A model generated the notes under the pieces. That model had not been told where the DNA came from. It saw nothing but the letters and a program-made list of their open reading frames with translations, and did not search any database. 64,000 nt of DNA, from NCBI RefSeq assembly GCF_004366595.1, contig NZ_SORE01000001.1, positions 372,001-436,000 of the forward strand, read 5' to 3'. Of the stretch, positions 8,003 through 16,646 are shown one piece after another. Every line of letters begins with the position of its first letter. The first letter of the stretch is position 1. The position numbers and the translations under genes were made by a program. This stretch comes from Paraburkholderia rhizosphaerae (lineage in GTDB: Bacteria > Pseudomonadota > Gammaproteobacteria > Burkholderiales > Burkholderiaceae).

Positions 8003-8044
8003 AGGTGAGCTTATTCGGGATTGCCAGGGTGAGCCTTTACGGGA
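8003..8044 (-). repeat. Two inverted-orientation iterons after the KfrA-like gene
   Basis: AGGTGAGCTTATTCGGGA (8003-8020) and GGGTGAGCCTTTACGGGA (8027-8044) are reverse complements of the origin iteron, start-to-start 24 bp. They lie in the gap between convergent genes and point against the main array. Confidence 0.8.
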
Positions 8045-8087
8045 AGTGTTGCTTCGGTGAGGGGCCGCGCGTACGCGCATCACCGGT

Positions 8088-9104
8088 TCACGCTTCAGCT
8101 GAGTCGGACTCACCGTCAATGGCGATGTGCGCCACCTGTTGGCTACTCCACGTTTTCCACGCGCGATGCAGCCGATGGGCCGACACCGGTTGCACGAAGC
8201 CGAGCCATTCGCCGACGCGTTCCGGATCGACGCCGCTTTCAAACAGATCGGCTGCAAATGAATTACGCAGCGTTTGCGGGCTTGCACGCGCTTCACGCGA
8301 TGCGGCAATTCCGGCCGCATCGATCAATGCATCGATGGATCGCAACGTCGTTGCCTTATGCATCGGCCGTCCTGACGACGAAGCGGGAAACACCAATGTA
8401 CCTGGAAGTCCTACTGTTGCGCGCACTTCGAGCCACGCACCAAGCATCGTGACGGCAAATGGCAGAAGCCGCGTGCGGTGTGACAACAGGGGGTTGTCAT
8501 CATCGATGGTGAGCCACGCGGTGTCGCTGCCGACGTTGCGCAGCGTTAAAGCGATAGCCTCGCCGGTTTTCAGTCCGCCGCCGAGGAAAACGGCTACCAG
8601 CGCGCGATCGCGATATTCGCGCCAACGCTGTGCACCCGATGCAGCCATAACAGGCGACGCAAGATGAGCCATCAGCGTTGCGCGTTCGGCGGTGGACAGA
8701 AACCCGGTGGGCTCGTTGTCGCGTGCATTGCGCCAGCCCGCCTCGCCATCTTGTGCGATGAACCGCGCCGGATTGGTCGAAGCGGCTTCGATATAGTGAA
8801 TGTGATCGAGAACCCGTTCGATCAGGCGCAAATACCGCGCACGCTGTGGTTTGCGGATGGACAGGCCCGCGACGAAGTCGGCGATCGAGCGCCGGTCGAC
8901 GGTCGCAAGCGTCTTGCGCCGCACGCTGAGCCAGTCGAGAAAGAGTCCCCACTGTGCGCGGTAGACCTGTGCCGACGATGCGCGGAACTGCTGGGTAGCG
9001 AGCCACGCATCGAATGCGATGGCGGGGTTGCGCAGCCAGTCTTCGCGTTCGCGATCGAACAGGTCGCCAGTGCCCGATGACTGTGAGTGTGAAGGAGAAG
9101 CCAC
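8088..9104 (-). CDS. Tyrosine-recombinase-fold protein with degenerate active site
   Basis: 338 residues. An N-terminal SAM-like core-binding domain (about 25-115) is followed by a catalytic-type domain (about 135-320). Aligned by eye with XerD, the first catalytic Arg (GLRxSE) is Lys179 (GGGLKTGE), the His of HxLR is Gln277 (SPQTLRNSF), Arg280 is kept, the His of LGH is Phe303 (LGF), and the Tyr nucleophile position is Leu312. The beta-hairpin Lys is also not evident. So the fold is present but the strand-cleavage residues are not; it is probably a DNA-binding protein. GTG start with GGAGA 7 bases upstream. It lies 109 bp downstream of a LexA-box gene on the same strand and may be co-transcribed. 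Confidence 0.82.
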   Translation of the reverse strand: MASPSHSQSSGTGDLFDREREDWLRNPAIAFDAWLATQQFRASSAQVYRAQWGLFLDWLSVRRKTLATVDRRSIADFVAGLSIRKPQRARYLRLIERVLDHIHYIEAASTNPARFIAQDGEAGWRNARDNEPTGFLSTAERATLMAHLASPVMAASGAQRWREYRDRALVAVFLGGGLKTGEAIALTLRNVGSDTAWLTIDDDNPLLSHRTRLLPFAVTMLGAWLEVRATVGLPGTLVFPASSSGRPMHKATTLRSIDALIDAAGIAASREARASPQTLRNSFAADLFESGVDPERVGEWLGFVQPVSAHRLHRAWKTWSSQQVAHIAIDGESDSAEA

Positions 9105-9213
9105 GCGCGATTCTCCGTGAGTTGCGCGAATAGTAGACGCAAGCGGATGGCTCTTTCAATGGCGCGACCGCCGCGCATCGGCCGACGCATCAACGGACAT
9201 ACGGCTCACGCCA

Positions 9214-9618
9214 CTATCCACCCCATGCACGCGTGCGCCGCCTGCTTCGCGTTGGCTGAGTGCGCGCGGCAAGTTGAGACGCTCCTTGCTGCGCCTGCTC
9301 ATACGCGACGACCGCAAAGGCGAACACCGCCGGCAGCGCATTCGATGTCCCGAAGTTCACGAGGTCATCCGTTTCCGGATATGGCAGGCCGGTCGGCCGC
9401 TGAAACAGGCCGAGCATCAGCGCGTCGTGCCGGCTCGCGAACCCGAGATCGGCGAGCGCTTCTGCTTCGATCGCGTGCAGCAGCCGCCATGTCAGCGGGA
9501 CGTGCTGCGCGATATAGCGCGACGCGATACGGCGAACGATGTGCTCGAGGTCGCGTGCGGCATGCCGGTAGCGCAACGCCGCCAATGCGGCGTCGGAATC
9601 GGTGGACGGGCTGTTCAT
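9214..9618 (-). CDS. Small protein of unknown function under a LexA box
   Basis: 134 residues from the ATG at 9618. No family was recognised. It is largely helical by composition, with an Arg/His-rich first half (YRHAARDLEHIVRRIASRY), a central LGLFQRPTGLPYPETDDLV, a hydrophobic ALPAVFAFAVVAYEQAQQ helix, and a basic tail (PTRSRRRTRAW) that could touch nucleic acid. A LexA-type box lies 33-48 bases upstream of the ATG. An alternative upstream start at 9678 would place the LexA box inside the coding region, so I reject it. The degenerate recombinase gene follows in the same direction. Confidence 0.68.
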   Translation of the reverse strand: MNSPSTDSDAALAALRYRHAARDLEHIVRRIASRYIAQHVPLTWRLLHAIEAEALADLGFASRHDALMLGLFQRPTGLPYPETDDLVNFGTSNALPAVFAFAVVAYEQAQQGASQLAARTQPTRSRRRTRAWGG

Positions 9619-9650
9619 GGCGGCTCCGGTCGCTGTCGATAGGCCGTATA

Positions 9651-9666
9651 CTGTACAAATATACAG
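9651..9666. promoter_or_regulatory. LexA (SOS) box
   Basis: CTGTACAAATATACAG is a perfect match to CTGT-N8-ACAG with the AT-rich centre typical of proteobacterial LexA operators. It lies 33-48 bases before the ATG at 9618, inside the expected promoter. SOS control is inferred. Confidence 0.8.
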
Positions 9667-9721
9667 TATCTTCCGCAAGCACCGTCAACCGGCCCCAACC
9701 AGGCTCCAACCGCGCCGCAAA

Positions 9722-10345
9722 TCAGCCGTGAATCACGACCAGCAGCGCCTTCGCCTCGCCTTTGCCCGCATTGCGGATCGCATGCGGCTCGTCGGCGACA
9801 TAGCGCGCCGTGTCCGCGGTCTTCAACCGTTTCGTCGCACCTGCTGCTTCAACGTCGATCGCGCCATGCAGCACCGTCAGGTGCTCGCGTGTGCCCGGTT
9901 CATGTGCGTTTGACACCAGCGCACCGCCTGGCTCAAGCGTAAGCTCATACCACTCGAACTTGCCGGCGAGTTCGATCGGCCCCCAGACGCGCAACTGGTA
10001 TTTCGCCTCGTGTCCGCTCAACGTAGGGATCTCGTGCGGTCCGGACACGGCGATTGCCTCAGGCGCCTTCGGTGGCGCAAACAGTGAATCGAGGCTCACG
10101 CCAAGCGCGTTCGTCAGTCGCCATGCAACGGCAATGGTCGGATTCGCCTTGTCGCGCTCGATTTCGGACAGCATCGATTTCGACACGCCGGCCGCGCGCG
10201 ACAGATCGTCGAGCGTCATTTTGCGTTCGCCGCGCAGCCGCTGGATCTGCTCGCCGACGCGCGGCGGCGCCGCCACCGTCGACGCCACCGGCGCTGCTGC
10301 TGCGGCCGCGCCGCGTGCGGTACGGCGGGATACCGAACTTGCCAT
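9722..10345 (-). CDS. XRE-family regulator with C-terminal cupin domain
   Basis: 207 residues. After an Ala-rich N-terminal tail, residues 32-90 form an XRE helix-turn-helix (MTLDDLSRAAGVSKSMLSEI). Residues about 120-207 form a RmlC-like cupin (WYELTLEPGGALVSNAHEPGTREHLTVLHG), a usual small-ligand sensor in this class. It is divergent from kbl-tdh, with two palindromes in the gap, and so is likely an autoregulated repressor or activator of threonine degradation. The cupin ligand is unknown. Confidence 0.87.
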   Translation of the reverse strand: MASSVSRRTARGAAAAAAPVASTVAAPPRVGEQIQRLRGERKMTLDDLSRAAGVSKSMLSEIERDKANPTIAVAWRLTNALGVSLDSLFAPPKAPEAIAVSGPHEIPTLSGHEAKYQLRVWGPIELAGKFEWYELTLEPGGALVSNAHEPGTREHLTVLHGAIDVEAAGATKRLKTADTARYVADEPHAIRNAGKGEAKALLVVIHG

Positions 10346-10368
10346 TTGCTGACCTATCGTTTAGAGTT

Positions 10369-10404
10369 GTTCGATATATCGAACTTAAATTCGAAAAATC
10401 GAAT
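10369..10404. promoter_or_regulatory. Paired palindromic operators between XRE regulator and kbl
   Basis: GTTCGATATATCGAAC (10369-10384) is a perfect 16-bp palindrome. ATTCGA-AAAA-TCGAAT (10389-10404) repeats the TCGA-containing arms 20 bp downstream, nearly two helical turns. Both lie 24-59 bp upstream of the regulator ATG. XRE binding is inferred from position and symmetry. Confidence 0.7.
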
Positions 10405-10505
10405 ATGTCCGGTAAAGCTGACAACCGACTATAACAGGCCTGGCAGGCCGCCGCGTCGCCGTTCACACGTGCCGCGGCCCGCTCAACCGATCAGGAGCTT
10501 CATTC

Positions 10506-11705
10506 ATGCGTGATGCTTTCCTTACCCATCTACGCGGCACGCTCGACCAGATTCGCGCGGACGGTTTCTTCAAGACCGAACGCGTGATCGCGAGTCCGCA
10601 AGCGGCTGAAGTCAAGCTCGAAAGCGGCGCCGATGTGCTGAACTTCTGCGCCAACAACTATCTGGGCCTCGCCGACGACGCGCGGTTGATCGCCGCGGCG
10701 AAGGAAGGACTCGACCGCGACGGCTTCGGGATGGCGTCGGTCCGTTTCATTTGCGGCACGCAGACGGTGCACAAGGAACTGGAGCGCGCATTGTCCGCCT
10801 TTCTGCAGACCGACGATTGCATCCTCTACTCGAGCTGCTTCGATGCGAACGGCGGACTGTTCGAAACGCTACTCGACGAATCCGACGCGATCATCAGCGA
10901 TGAACTGAACCATGCGAGCATCATCGACGGGGTGCGGCTGTCGAAGGCAAAGCGCTATCGGTACAAGAATAACGATCTCGGCGATCTCGAAGCAAAGCTG
11001 CGCGAGGCCGATGCCGCAGGTGCACGCTTCAAGCTGATCGCCACCGACGGGGTGTTCTCGATGGACGGCATCATTGCGAACCTCGTCGGCATCTGCGACC
11101 TCTCGGACCGCTACGGCGCACTCGTGATGGTCGACGATTCGCACGCGGTCGGTTTCATCGGCGAGCACGGCCGCGGCACGCCCGAACATTGCGGCGTGCT
11201 GTCGCGCGTCGACATCATCACCGGCACGCTGGGCAAGGCACTCGGCGGCGCGTCGGGCGGCTACGTCGCGGCCCGTCAGGAAGTCGTCGATCTGCTGCGT
11301 CAGCGTTCGCGCCCGTATCTGTTCTCGAATACGCTGACGCCAAGTATCGCGGCCGCTTCACTGAAGGTGCTCGAGTTGCTCGCGAGCGACGAAGGCGCGC
11401 GTCTGCGCGAACGGGTGCGGGCGAACGGCGCGCATTTCCGCCGCTCGATGAGCGCGCTCGGCTTCACGCTCGTGCCGGGCGAGCATCCGATCATTCCGGT
11501 GATGCTCGGCGACGCGCAGCTCGCGTCACGCATGGCCGATGCGCTGCTGCATGAAGGCGTCTATGTCGTCGGTTTTTCGTTCCCGGTCGTGCCGCGCGGC
11601 CGCGCGCGGATTCGCACGCAAATGAGCGCCGCCCATACGTCCGAACAGATCGATCGCGCGGTGGACGCGTTTGCGCGCGTCGGCCGCTCGCTCGGTGTGA
11701 TCTGA
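10506..11705 (+). CDS. kbl: Glycine C-acetyltransferase (2-amino-3-ketobutyrate CoA ligase)
   Basis: 399 residues, the normal length for Kbl. It is a PLP alpha-oxoamine synthase: [12 protein letters not shown] near the start, [31 protein letters not shown], and [15 protein letters not shown] containing the PLP lysine. It converts 2-amino-3-oxobutyrate plus CoA to glycine plus acetyl-CoA, the second step of threonine degradation. ATG start with AGGAG 8-9 bases upstream. tdh follows 41 bp later, clearly an operon. Confidence 0.96.
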   Translation: MRDAFLTHLRGTLDQIRADGFFKTERVIASPQAAEVKLESGADVLNFCANNYLGLADDARLIAAAKEGLDRDGFGMASVRFICGTQTVHKELERALSAFLQTDDCILYSSCFDANGGLFETLLDESDAIISDELNHASIIDGVRLSKAKRYRYKNNDLGDLEAKLREADAAGARFKLIATDGVFSMDGIIANLVGICDLSDRYGALVMVDDSHAVGFIGEHGRGTPEHCGVLSRVDIITGTLGKALGGASGGYVAARQEVVDLLRQRSRPYLFSNTLTPSIAAASLKVLELLASDEGARLRERVRANGAHFRRSMSALGFTLVPGEHPIIPVMLGDAQLASRMADALLHEGVYVVGFSFPVVPRGRARIRTQMSAAHTSEQIDRAVDAFARVGRSLGVI

Positions 11706-11746
11706 ACGCCGCGCTTCGCATCATTCGAACATTCGCAGGAACACAC

Positions 11747-12775
11747 ATGAAAGCACTGGCAAAACTCGAACGCGCGCCGGGTCTGACGCTGACCCGCGTG
11801 AAGAAGCCCGAAGTCGGCCATAACGATGTGATGATCCGCATCACCCGCACCGCCATTTGCGGCACCGACATCCATATCTGGAAGTGGGACGACTGGGCGC
11901 AAAAGACGATACCAGTGCCAATGCATGTCGGTCACGAGTACGTCGGTGAGATCGTCGAAATGGGCCAGGAAGTGAAGGGCTTTGCGATCGGCGATCGCGT
12001 ATCCGGAGAAGGGCACATCACCTGTGGCTTTTGCCGCAATTGCCGCGCAGGGCGGCGCCATTTGTGCCGCAATACGGTCGGCGTCGGTGTGAATCGCGAG
12101 GGTGCGTTTGCCGAATTTCTGGTCATTCCGGCGTTCAATGCGTTCAAGATTCCGCCCGAGATTTCCGATGATCTCGCCGCCATCTTCGATCCGTTCGGCA
12201 ACGCGACGCATACCGCGCTGTCGTTCAACCTGGTCGGTGAAGACGTGCTGATTACCGGTGCTGGGCCGATCGGCATCATGGCGGTTGCGATTGCAAAACA
12301 TGTCGGCGCACGTAACGTCGTGATCACCGATGTCAACGATTACCGGCTCGAGCTGGCGCGCAAGATGGGCGCGACGCGCGCGGTCAATGTATCGCGCGAG
12401 ACGCTGCGCGATGTGATGGCGGACCTTCATATGACTGAAGGCTTCGACGTCGGCCTCGAAATGTCGGGCGTGCCGAGCGCATTCACCAGCATGCTCGAAG
12501 CGATGAACCATGGCGGCAAGATCGCGCTGCTCGGCATTCCGCCGGCGCAAACGTCGATCGACTGGAATCAGGTCATTTTCAAAGGGCTCGAAATCAAGGG
12601 CATTTATGGCCGTGAGATGTTTGAGACCTGGTACAAGATGGTCGCGATGCTGCAAAGCGGGCTCGACCTGTCGCCGATTCTCACGCATCGCTTTGCGCTC
12701 GACGATTACGAGCGCGCGTTTGCGACGATGTTGTCTGGCGAAAGCGGCAAGGTGATTCTCGACTGGACCGTATGA
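11747..12775 (+). CDS. tdh: L-threonine 3-dehydrogenase
   Basis: 342 residues, the typical length of zinc medium-chain Tdh. It has the catalytic zinc ligand region [29 protein letters not shown], a structural zinc lobe with four Cys ([15 protein letters not shown]) and a Rossmann GAGPIGIMA motif. It oxidises L-threonine to 2-amino-3-oxobutyrate with NAD+. The kbl-tdh order with a short gap matches the conserved operon. Confidence 0.97.
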   Translation: MKALAKLERAPGLTLTRVKKPEVGHNDVMIRITRTAICGTDIHIWKWDDWAQKTIPVPMHVGHEYVGEIVEMGQEVKGFAIGDRVSGEGHITCGFCRNCRAGRRHLCRNTVGVGVNREGAFAEFLVIPAFNAFKIPPEISDDLAAIFDPFGNATHTALSFNLVGEDVLITGAGPIGIMAVAIAKHVGARNVVITDVNDYRLELARKMGATRAVNVSRETLRDVMADLHMTEGFDVGLEMSGVPSAFTSMLEAMNHGGKIALLGIPPAQTSIDWNQVIFKGLEIKGIYGREMFETWYKMVAMLQSGLDLSPILTHRFALDDYERAFATMLSGESGKVILDWTV

Positions 12776-12837
12776 TCCAATCCACCATCGAGACTTGGTG
12801 TTTCCCAATCGCGCGGCATTGATCCGCGCTGCTTGAA

Positions 12838-13500
12838 TCAACCCGCCGCGCCCGCCGGCGGCTTGTCGAATTCCGCCTGTATGCGCACGTGCACATCGTC
12901 GCCGACGGCCGGATACCACGTCGTCAGCCCGAACCTCGAGCGGCTGAAACGGCCTTCCGCTGAAAAGCCGAGCGTATCCGCTTTGGTCAGCGGGTCGCGG
13001 CCATACCCGTTGAACTTCACATCGAGCGTGACCGGCTGCGTGGTGCCGTGAATCGTCAGATCGCCGGTCAGTTTGCCGCTCGCTTCGCCGGTACGCTCGA
13101 AATGCGTGCTGACGAAGCGAATCTCCGGATAGCGCGCAGCGTTGAGCATGTCGTCGCCCTTCACCATCTTGTCGAGCTGCGGCACATTCGTGTCGACGCT
13201 GGCCGCATCGATCGTGATCGCCACCGAGCTGTTTTCCATCCCGCGTTCGCGCCAGTCAAGCTGACCGGTGACGCGATCGAAGCGCATCACGAAGCGCGAG
13301 TACTTGAAGTGATCGACGTCGAATATCACGCTCCAATGATTCGCGTCGAGTTTGTACTGGCCGACGGGCACGCGCGACTCATTGGTGCTGACGGTATGCG
13401 TGACCACCTCCAGCGGCGTACAGGCAGTCGATACAAACGTCGCAGCTGCGACGATCAGCAGCGCGCGCACGACGGCCGCGCAGACAGCGGTTTTCTTCAC
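12838..13500 (-). CDS. YceI-like periplasmic polyisoprenoid-binding-fold protein
   Basis: 220 residues from a GTG at 13500 that has GGAGGAGAC six bases upstream. A hydrophobic signal region (VVRALLIVAAATFVSTAC) comes first, then the YceI lipocalin-like barrel: YKLDANHWSVIFDVDHFKYSRFVMRFDRV, KGDDMLNAARYPEIRF, LTGDLTIHGTTQPVTLDVKF, and FSRSRFGLTTWYPAVGDDV. The family binds isoprenoid-like lipids in the periplasm. The Cys at the end of the signal could be a lipobox, but the -3 residue is atypical. Divergent from a TetR regulator. Confidence 0.87.
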   Translation of the reverse strand: MKKTAVCAAVVRALLIVAAATFVSTACTPLEVVTHTVSTNESRVPVGQYKLDANHWSVIFDVDHFKYSRFVMRFDRVTGQLDWRERGMENSSVAITIDAASVDTNVPQLDKMVKGDDMLNAARYPEIRFVSTHFERTGEASGKLTGDLTIHGTTQPVTLDVKFNGYGRDPLTKADTLGFSAEGRFSRSRFGLTTWYPAVGDDVHVRIQAEFDKPPAGAAG

Positions 13501-13632
13501 GTCCCGTCTCCTCCAATGGTTTGACCCCGCATCGTCCGGCACGCTCGCGCACGCGCGCAACGCCGTATCGCAGGCAATCGCGCACGCCATCGTGCGTATC
13601 CGCAAAAAACATACTTGAGCATACTTGACGTA

Positions 13633-13652
13633 GGTAGAATGATCGTTCTACC
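13633..13652. promoter_or_regulatory. TetR-type operator
   Basis: GGTAGAATGATCGTTCTACC is an inverted repeat with 7-bp perfect arms (18 of 20 positions symmetrical). It is 10 bases before the TetR gene and faces the divergent yceI gene; typical for autorepression. Confidence 0.7.
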
Positions 13653-13661
13653 ATTCGTCGC

Positions 13662-14330
13662 ATGGCTACCTCGAACGATTCCCCAATGACCGAATCCGGT
13701 TCCGCGCGCGAGCGGCTGCTCGAAGCGGCCGAAGCGCTGGTCTACGCGGGCGGCATTCATGCAACTGGCGTCGATGCAATCGTCAGGCAGTCTGGCACCG
13801 CGCGCAAAAGCTTCTATACGCATTTCGAATCAAAGGATGCGCTGGTCGCGGCCGCGCTCGAGCGGCGTGACGAGCGCTGGATGAAATGGTTTATCGAAGG
13901 GACGCAACGTCATGGAAAGCGACCTCATGCGCGTCTGCTCGGGATGTTCGACGTATTGCGCGAATGGTTTGCTTCCGGGCAGTTTCATGGCTGCGCGTTT
14001 CTCAACGCGGCCGGCGAAATCGCGTCGCCTGACGACCCCATCCGCGTGGTCGCGCGCGAGCATAAGGAACGTCTGCTCGCGTTCGTGCGCACGCAATGCG
14101 ACGACTTCGCCGCATCGGCAGGCATCGATGCGCGACGCGCGGCGCGGCTGTCGCGCCAACTGTTGATTCTGATTGACGGCGCGATTGGCGTTGCGCTCGT
14201 CAGCGGTGACCCCGACGCGGCGCTCGATGCGCGCAGCGCGGCCGAACATGTACTTGATGCGTATCACCCCCATGCCCGTTCGCCATCCGGCGGACAGCGA
14301 TCCACAGCAAGAGACCGTAATCGAACCTAG
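13662..14330 (+). CDS. TetR/AcrR-family transcriptional regulator
   Basis: 222 residues. The N-terminal helix-turn-helix is at about 14-60 (RERLLEAAEALVYAGG, then GVDAIVRQSGTARKSFYTHFESKDALV). The C-terminal ligand domain contains FHGCAFLNAAGEIASPDDPI, found in a TetR subfamily next to SnoaL-like or oxidoreductase genes. An inverted repeat immediately upstream is its likely operator. The DUF1348 gene starts 10 bp after the stop, so it is probably co-transcribed and part of the regulon. Confidence 0.92.
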   Translation: MATSNDSPMTESGSARERLLEAAEALVYAGGIHATGVDAIVRQSGTARKSFYTHFESKDALVAAALERRDERWMKWFIEGTQRHGKRPHARLLGMFDVLREWFASGQFHGCAFLNAAGEIASPDDPIRVVAREHKERLLAFVRTQCDDFAASAGIDARRAARLSRQLLILIDGAIGVALVSGDPDAALDARSAAEHVLDAYHPHARSPSGGQRSTARDRNRT

Positions 14331-14339
14331 GAGCTCATC

Positions 14340-14816
14340 ATGGCAGAAATCGAAACCCGCCCGCCTGTTCCGCCATTCACGCGCGAAACCGCGATCCAGA
14401 AAGTACGCGGCGCTGAAGACGGCTGGAATACGCGCGACCCTGAGCGGGTGTCGCTCGCGTACACGCCGCAAAGCGTCTGGCGCAACCGCGTGGAATTCGT
14501 CACCGGCCGCGAGGCGATCGTTGAACTTCTGCGTCGCAAATGGAAGCGCGAACTCGACTATCGGCTGATCAAGGAGTTGTGGGCCTTCACCGGCAACCGT
14601 ATCGCGGTGCGCTTTGCATACGAGTTTCATGACGATTCGAACACGTGGTTCCGCGCGTACGGTAACGAGAACTGGGAGTTCGACGACAACGGCCTGATGG
14701 CGCATCGTCACGCAAGCATCAACGAAATGCCGATCCGCGAAAGCGACCGCCTGTTCCACTGGCCGCTCGGCCGTCGCCCGGACGATCATCCGGGGCTGTC
14801 GGACCTCGGTCTCTAA
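14340..14816 (+). CDS. DUF1348 / nuclear transport factor 2-like protein
   Basis: 158 residues with the DUF1348 signature: [77 protein letters not shown] and a C-terminal [22 protein letters not shown]. The fold is the SnoaL/NTF2 cone; no catalytic activity is established to my knowledge. AGGAG precedes the ATG. Directly follows the TetR gene. Confidence 0.9.
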   Translation: MAEIETRPPVPPFTRETAIQKVRGAEDGWNTRDPERVSLAYTPQSVWRNRVEFVTGREAIVELLRRKWKRELDYRLIKELWAFTGNRIAVRFAYEFHDDSNTWFRAYGNENWEFDDNGLMAHRHASINEMPIRESDRLFHWPLGRRPDDHPGLSDLGL

Positions 14817-14848
14817 TTCGACGGCTGAGCATCATTACGTGAAGCCTA

Positions 14849-14877
14849 CGGTGAACGTTCTTACCGGACGTTCACCG
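14849..14877. terminator. Inverted repeat after the DUF1348 gene
   Basis: Perfect 10-bp arms CGGTGAACGT / ACGTTCACCG with a 9-base loop, 33 bases past the stop codon. No T-run follows, so it may be a factor-dependent terminator or a protein site. Confidence 0.4.
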
Positions 14878-15072
14878 CTCTGTCATCGCCCTTCCGCTAT
14901 TGTCCAGCCTGCTGCGGCCAAGCCATTTCGTCAACCTGTCGTATCGAACGGATATTCCACACGATCGTTACAGAATGTGGGGTAGAGTGCGCGGCGGGAA
15001 GCACGGGAAGCAAATCGATAAAAGACCGCGGTTTTAGAACGACACCGGCATTCGACTGCCGGCGGAGAGGAC

Positions 15073-15594
15073 ATGCGTTTTCGGCAGATCAAGAACATCA
15101 AGAAAAATTTGCAGCGCTTTATCGTGGCGCTTACGGTCGGCCTGGCGGCGACGTCCGCGCACGCTGACTGGTGCTCGGGCGGTGTGTGGGTCGACGCAAT
15201 GTTCGCGTCGTATCACATCGATCCCGATCCGGGCACGAACTTCGAGGAGTTCAATCCGGGGCTTGGCGTCGAATGCTGGCTCAACAACGAATGGATGCTC
15301 ACTGCGGGCGGCTTTCGCAATTCGTTGCGCCGTCCTTCGTATTACGGCGGCGGTGTTTGGGCGCCGGAGTTCGCACATTGGGGCTTTGTGCGGCTAGCCG
15401 TGATTGGCGGCATTATCTCCGGCTATAACTACGGCAACTGGGGCCTCGGACGAAATCATTCGGTCGGCCCGGTCGCGGCGCCGATCGTGATGACCGAGTA
15501 CAAGCGCGTCGGGATGAACTTCATCATCGTGCCGCCTATTCCTTCGGATAACCTGCCTTTTACGATCGGGTTTCAGTTGAGGGTGAAGTTCTAG
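15073..15594 (+). CDS. Small exported beta-barrel-like protein
   Basis: 173 residues. A basic start and hydrophobic stretch (FIVALTVGLAATSAHA) form a signal peptide cleaved after AHA. The mature part is rich in aromatic and Gly residues in alternating patterns (WVDAMFASYHID, GLGVECWLNNEWMLTAGGFRNSL) and ends FTIGFQLRVKF, a C-terminal Phe after a beta strand as in outer-membrane barrels. It resembles PagP-size proteins but I see no PagP catalytic set, so no function is assigned. Good ribosome site GGAGAGG before the ATG. Confidence 0.7.
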   Translation: MRFRQIKNIKKNLQRFIVALTVGLAATSAHADWCSGGVWVDAMFASYHIDPDPGTNFEEFNPGLGVECWLNNEWMLTAGGFRNSLRRPSYYGGGVWAPEFAHWGFVRLAVIGGIISGYNYGNWGLGRNHSVGPVAAPIVMTEYKRVGMNFIIVPPIPSDNLPFTIGFQLRVKF

Positions 15595-15616
15595 CGGGCT
15601 CGTATCAATTGGAAAA

Positions 15617-15634
15617 CGGTGAGAATTTTCGGGA
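15617..15634 (-). repeat. Distal iteron-like site A
   Basis: CGGTGAGAATTTTCGGGA is the reverse complement of the origin iteron (TCCCGAAAATTCTCACCG). It lies alone in the 71-bp gap between two convergent genes, about 9 kb from the origin array. Confidence 0.72.
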
Positions 15635-15665
15635 AAGTTGGCGCGTCGCGCCGTCCACACCAACA

Positions 15666-16646
15666 CTAATTTCCCTGGTTGAAGCTGCCCGTCCACACGA
15701 GCACGTCATTCGTTGTATTGTGTGCCGCGGCGCGGCCGGTCGTGGTGCGTATCACGTGCCGGATTTCGTCGGCGGAAGGTATGGCCGAAAAAGTACCGGG
15801 CCTTCCAACCGTGATTGCCGCGGCATGTTGCGCGCATTCAATCGCATGCAGGAACGGCACCGCTCGCGTGTAGAGTGCGGCGAGCACGCCGCAAAAAACA
15901 TCGCCTGCGCCCGACGTGTCGACAGGCACGACCGCCGCGGCAGGCAAATGCAAGCGCTCGTCGCCGCGTGCGACCAGCGCACCGCGCGCGCCTAGTGTAA
16001 CGATCACCCACCGCGGACCCTGTGCGAGTAACTGCGCTGCACCGAGCTCGGGGTCGTCCACACCGGCGATCGCACAAATTTCGCCCTCGTTCGCAACCAC
16101 CCCTTCGCATAGCGCGAGCGCCGATGTGTCCGGCCAGCACCACGGTGCCGCGTTGACCATAACCTTCGCGCCCGCCGCGCGCGCGTGATCGATCACCGCG
16201 CGGCTGCATTCGAGCGACAGATTGCCCTGCATCAGCAGCGTATCCGCCGCCGTGATATCTGCGACTTGCGCGACGAGGGTGGTTGCGCTCAGTGCGCGCG
16301 TGCAGCCCGCGGTCGTGATAATGGCGTTTTCGCCGCTACGTGCAACCGTCAACACAGAAAGATCAGTCGGCAGCGCGTGGCGCGTCAGCCGCAACTCATA
16401 CATGCGCTCCGCGGCGAGGCGCCCGGCGATGTCCGAGCCTTCGCCATCGTCGCCGATGGTCGCTTGAAATACGACGGCGGCGCCCGCGCGGTGCGCGGCG
16501 ACTGCCTGATTCAGGCCCTTGCCACCTGGTGCGCGTTGCATATGGTCCGCAAGAATGGACTCCCCCGCGTGCGGCGCGCGCTCCACCATCAAGGTCAGAT
16601 CGGACACCGCATTGCCGACCACGAATAGTCGGTTCGGCCCGTTCAT
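15666..16646 (-). CDS. PfkB-family sugar or nucleoside kinase
   Basis: 326 residues from an ATG overlapping the upstream stop codon by ATGA. PfkB signatures: the N-terminal FVVGNAVSDLTL, a PGGKGLNQAVAAHRAGA substrate-binding stretch, and near residue 250 the ATP-site motif DTSGAGDVFCGVLAAL with its catalytic Asp. Closest in appearance to ribokinase. As last gene of an operon with a ribose-type ABC importer, TenA-like and BtpA/SgcQ proteins, it probably phosphorylates the imported sugar, nucleoside or a derived product. Confidence 0.88.
   Translation of the reverse strand: MNGPNRLFVVGNAVSDLTLMVERAPHAGESILADHMQRAPGGKGLNQAVAAHRAGAAVVFQATIGDDGEGSDIAGRLAAERMYELRLTRHALPTDLSVLTVARSGENAIITTAGCTRALSATTLVAQVADITAADTLLMQGNLSLECSRAVIDHARAAGAKVMVNAAPWCWPDTSALALCEGVVANEGEICAIAGVDDPELGAAQLLAQGPRWVIVTLGARGALVARGDERLHLPAAAVVPVDTSGAGDVFCGVLAALYTRAVPFLHAIECAQHAAAITVGRPGTFSAIPSADEIRHVIRTTTGRAAAHNTTNDVLVWTGSFNQGN

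Noticed and set aside
11561..12919. 452-codon frame opposite tdh
   Set aside because: Antisense to a clear threonine dehydrogenase with no recognisable protein features.
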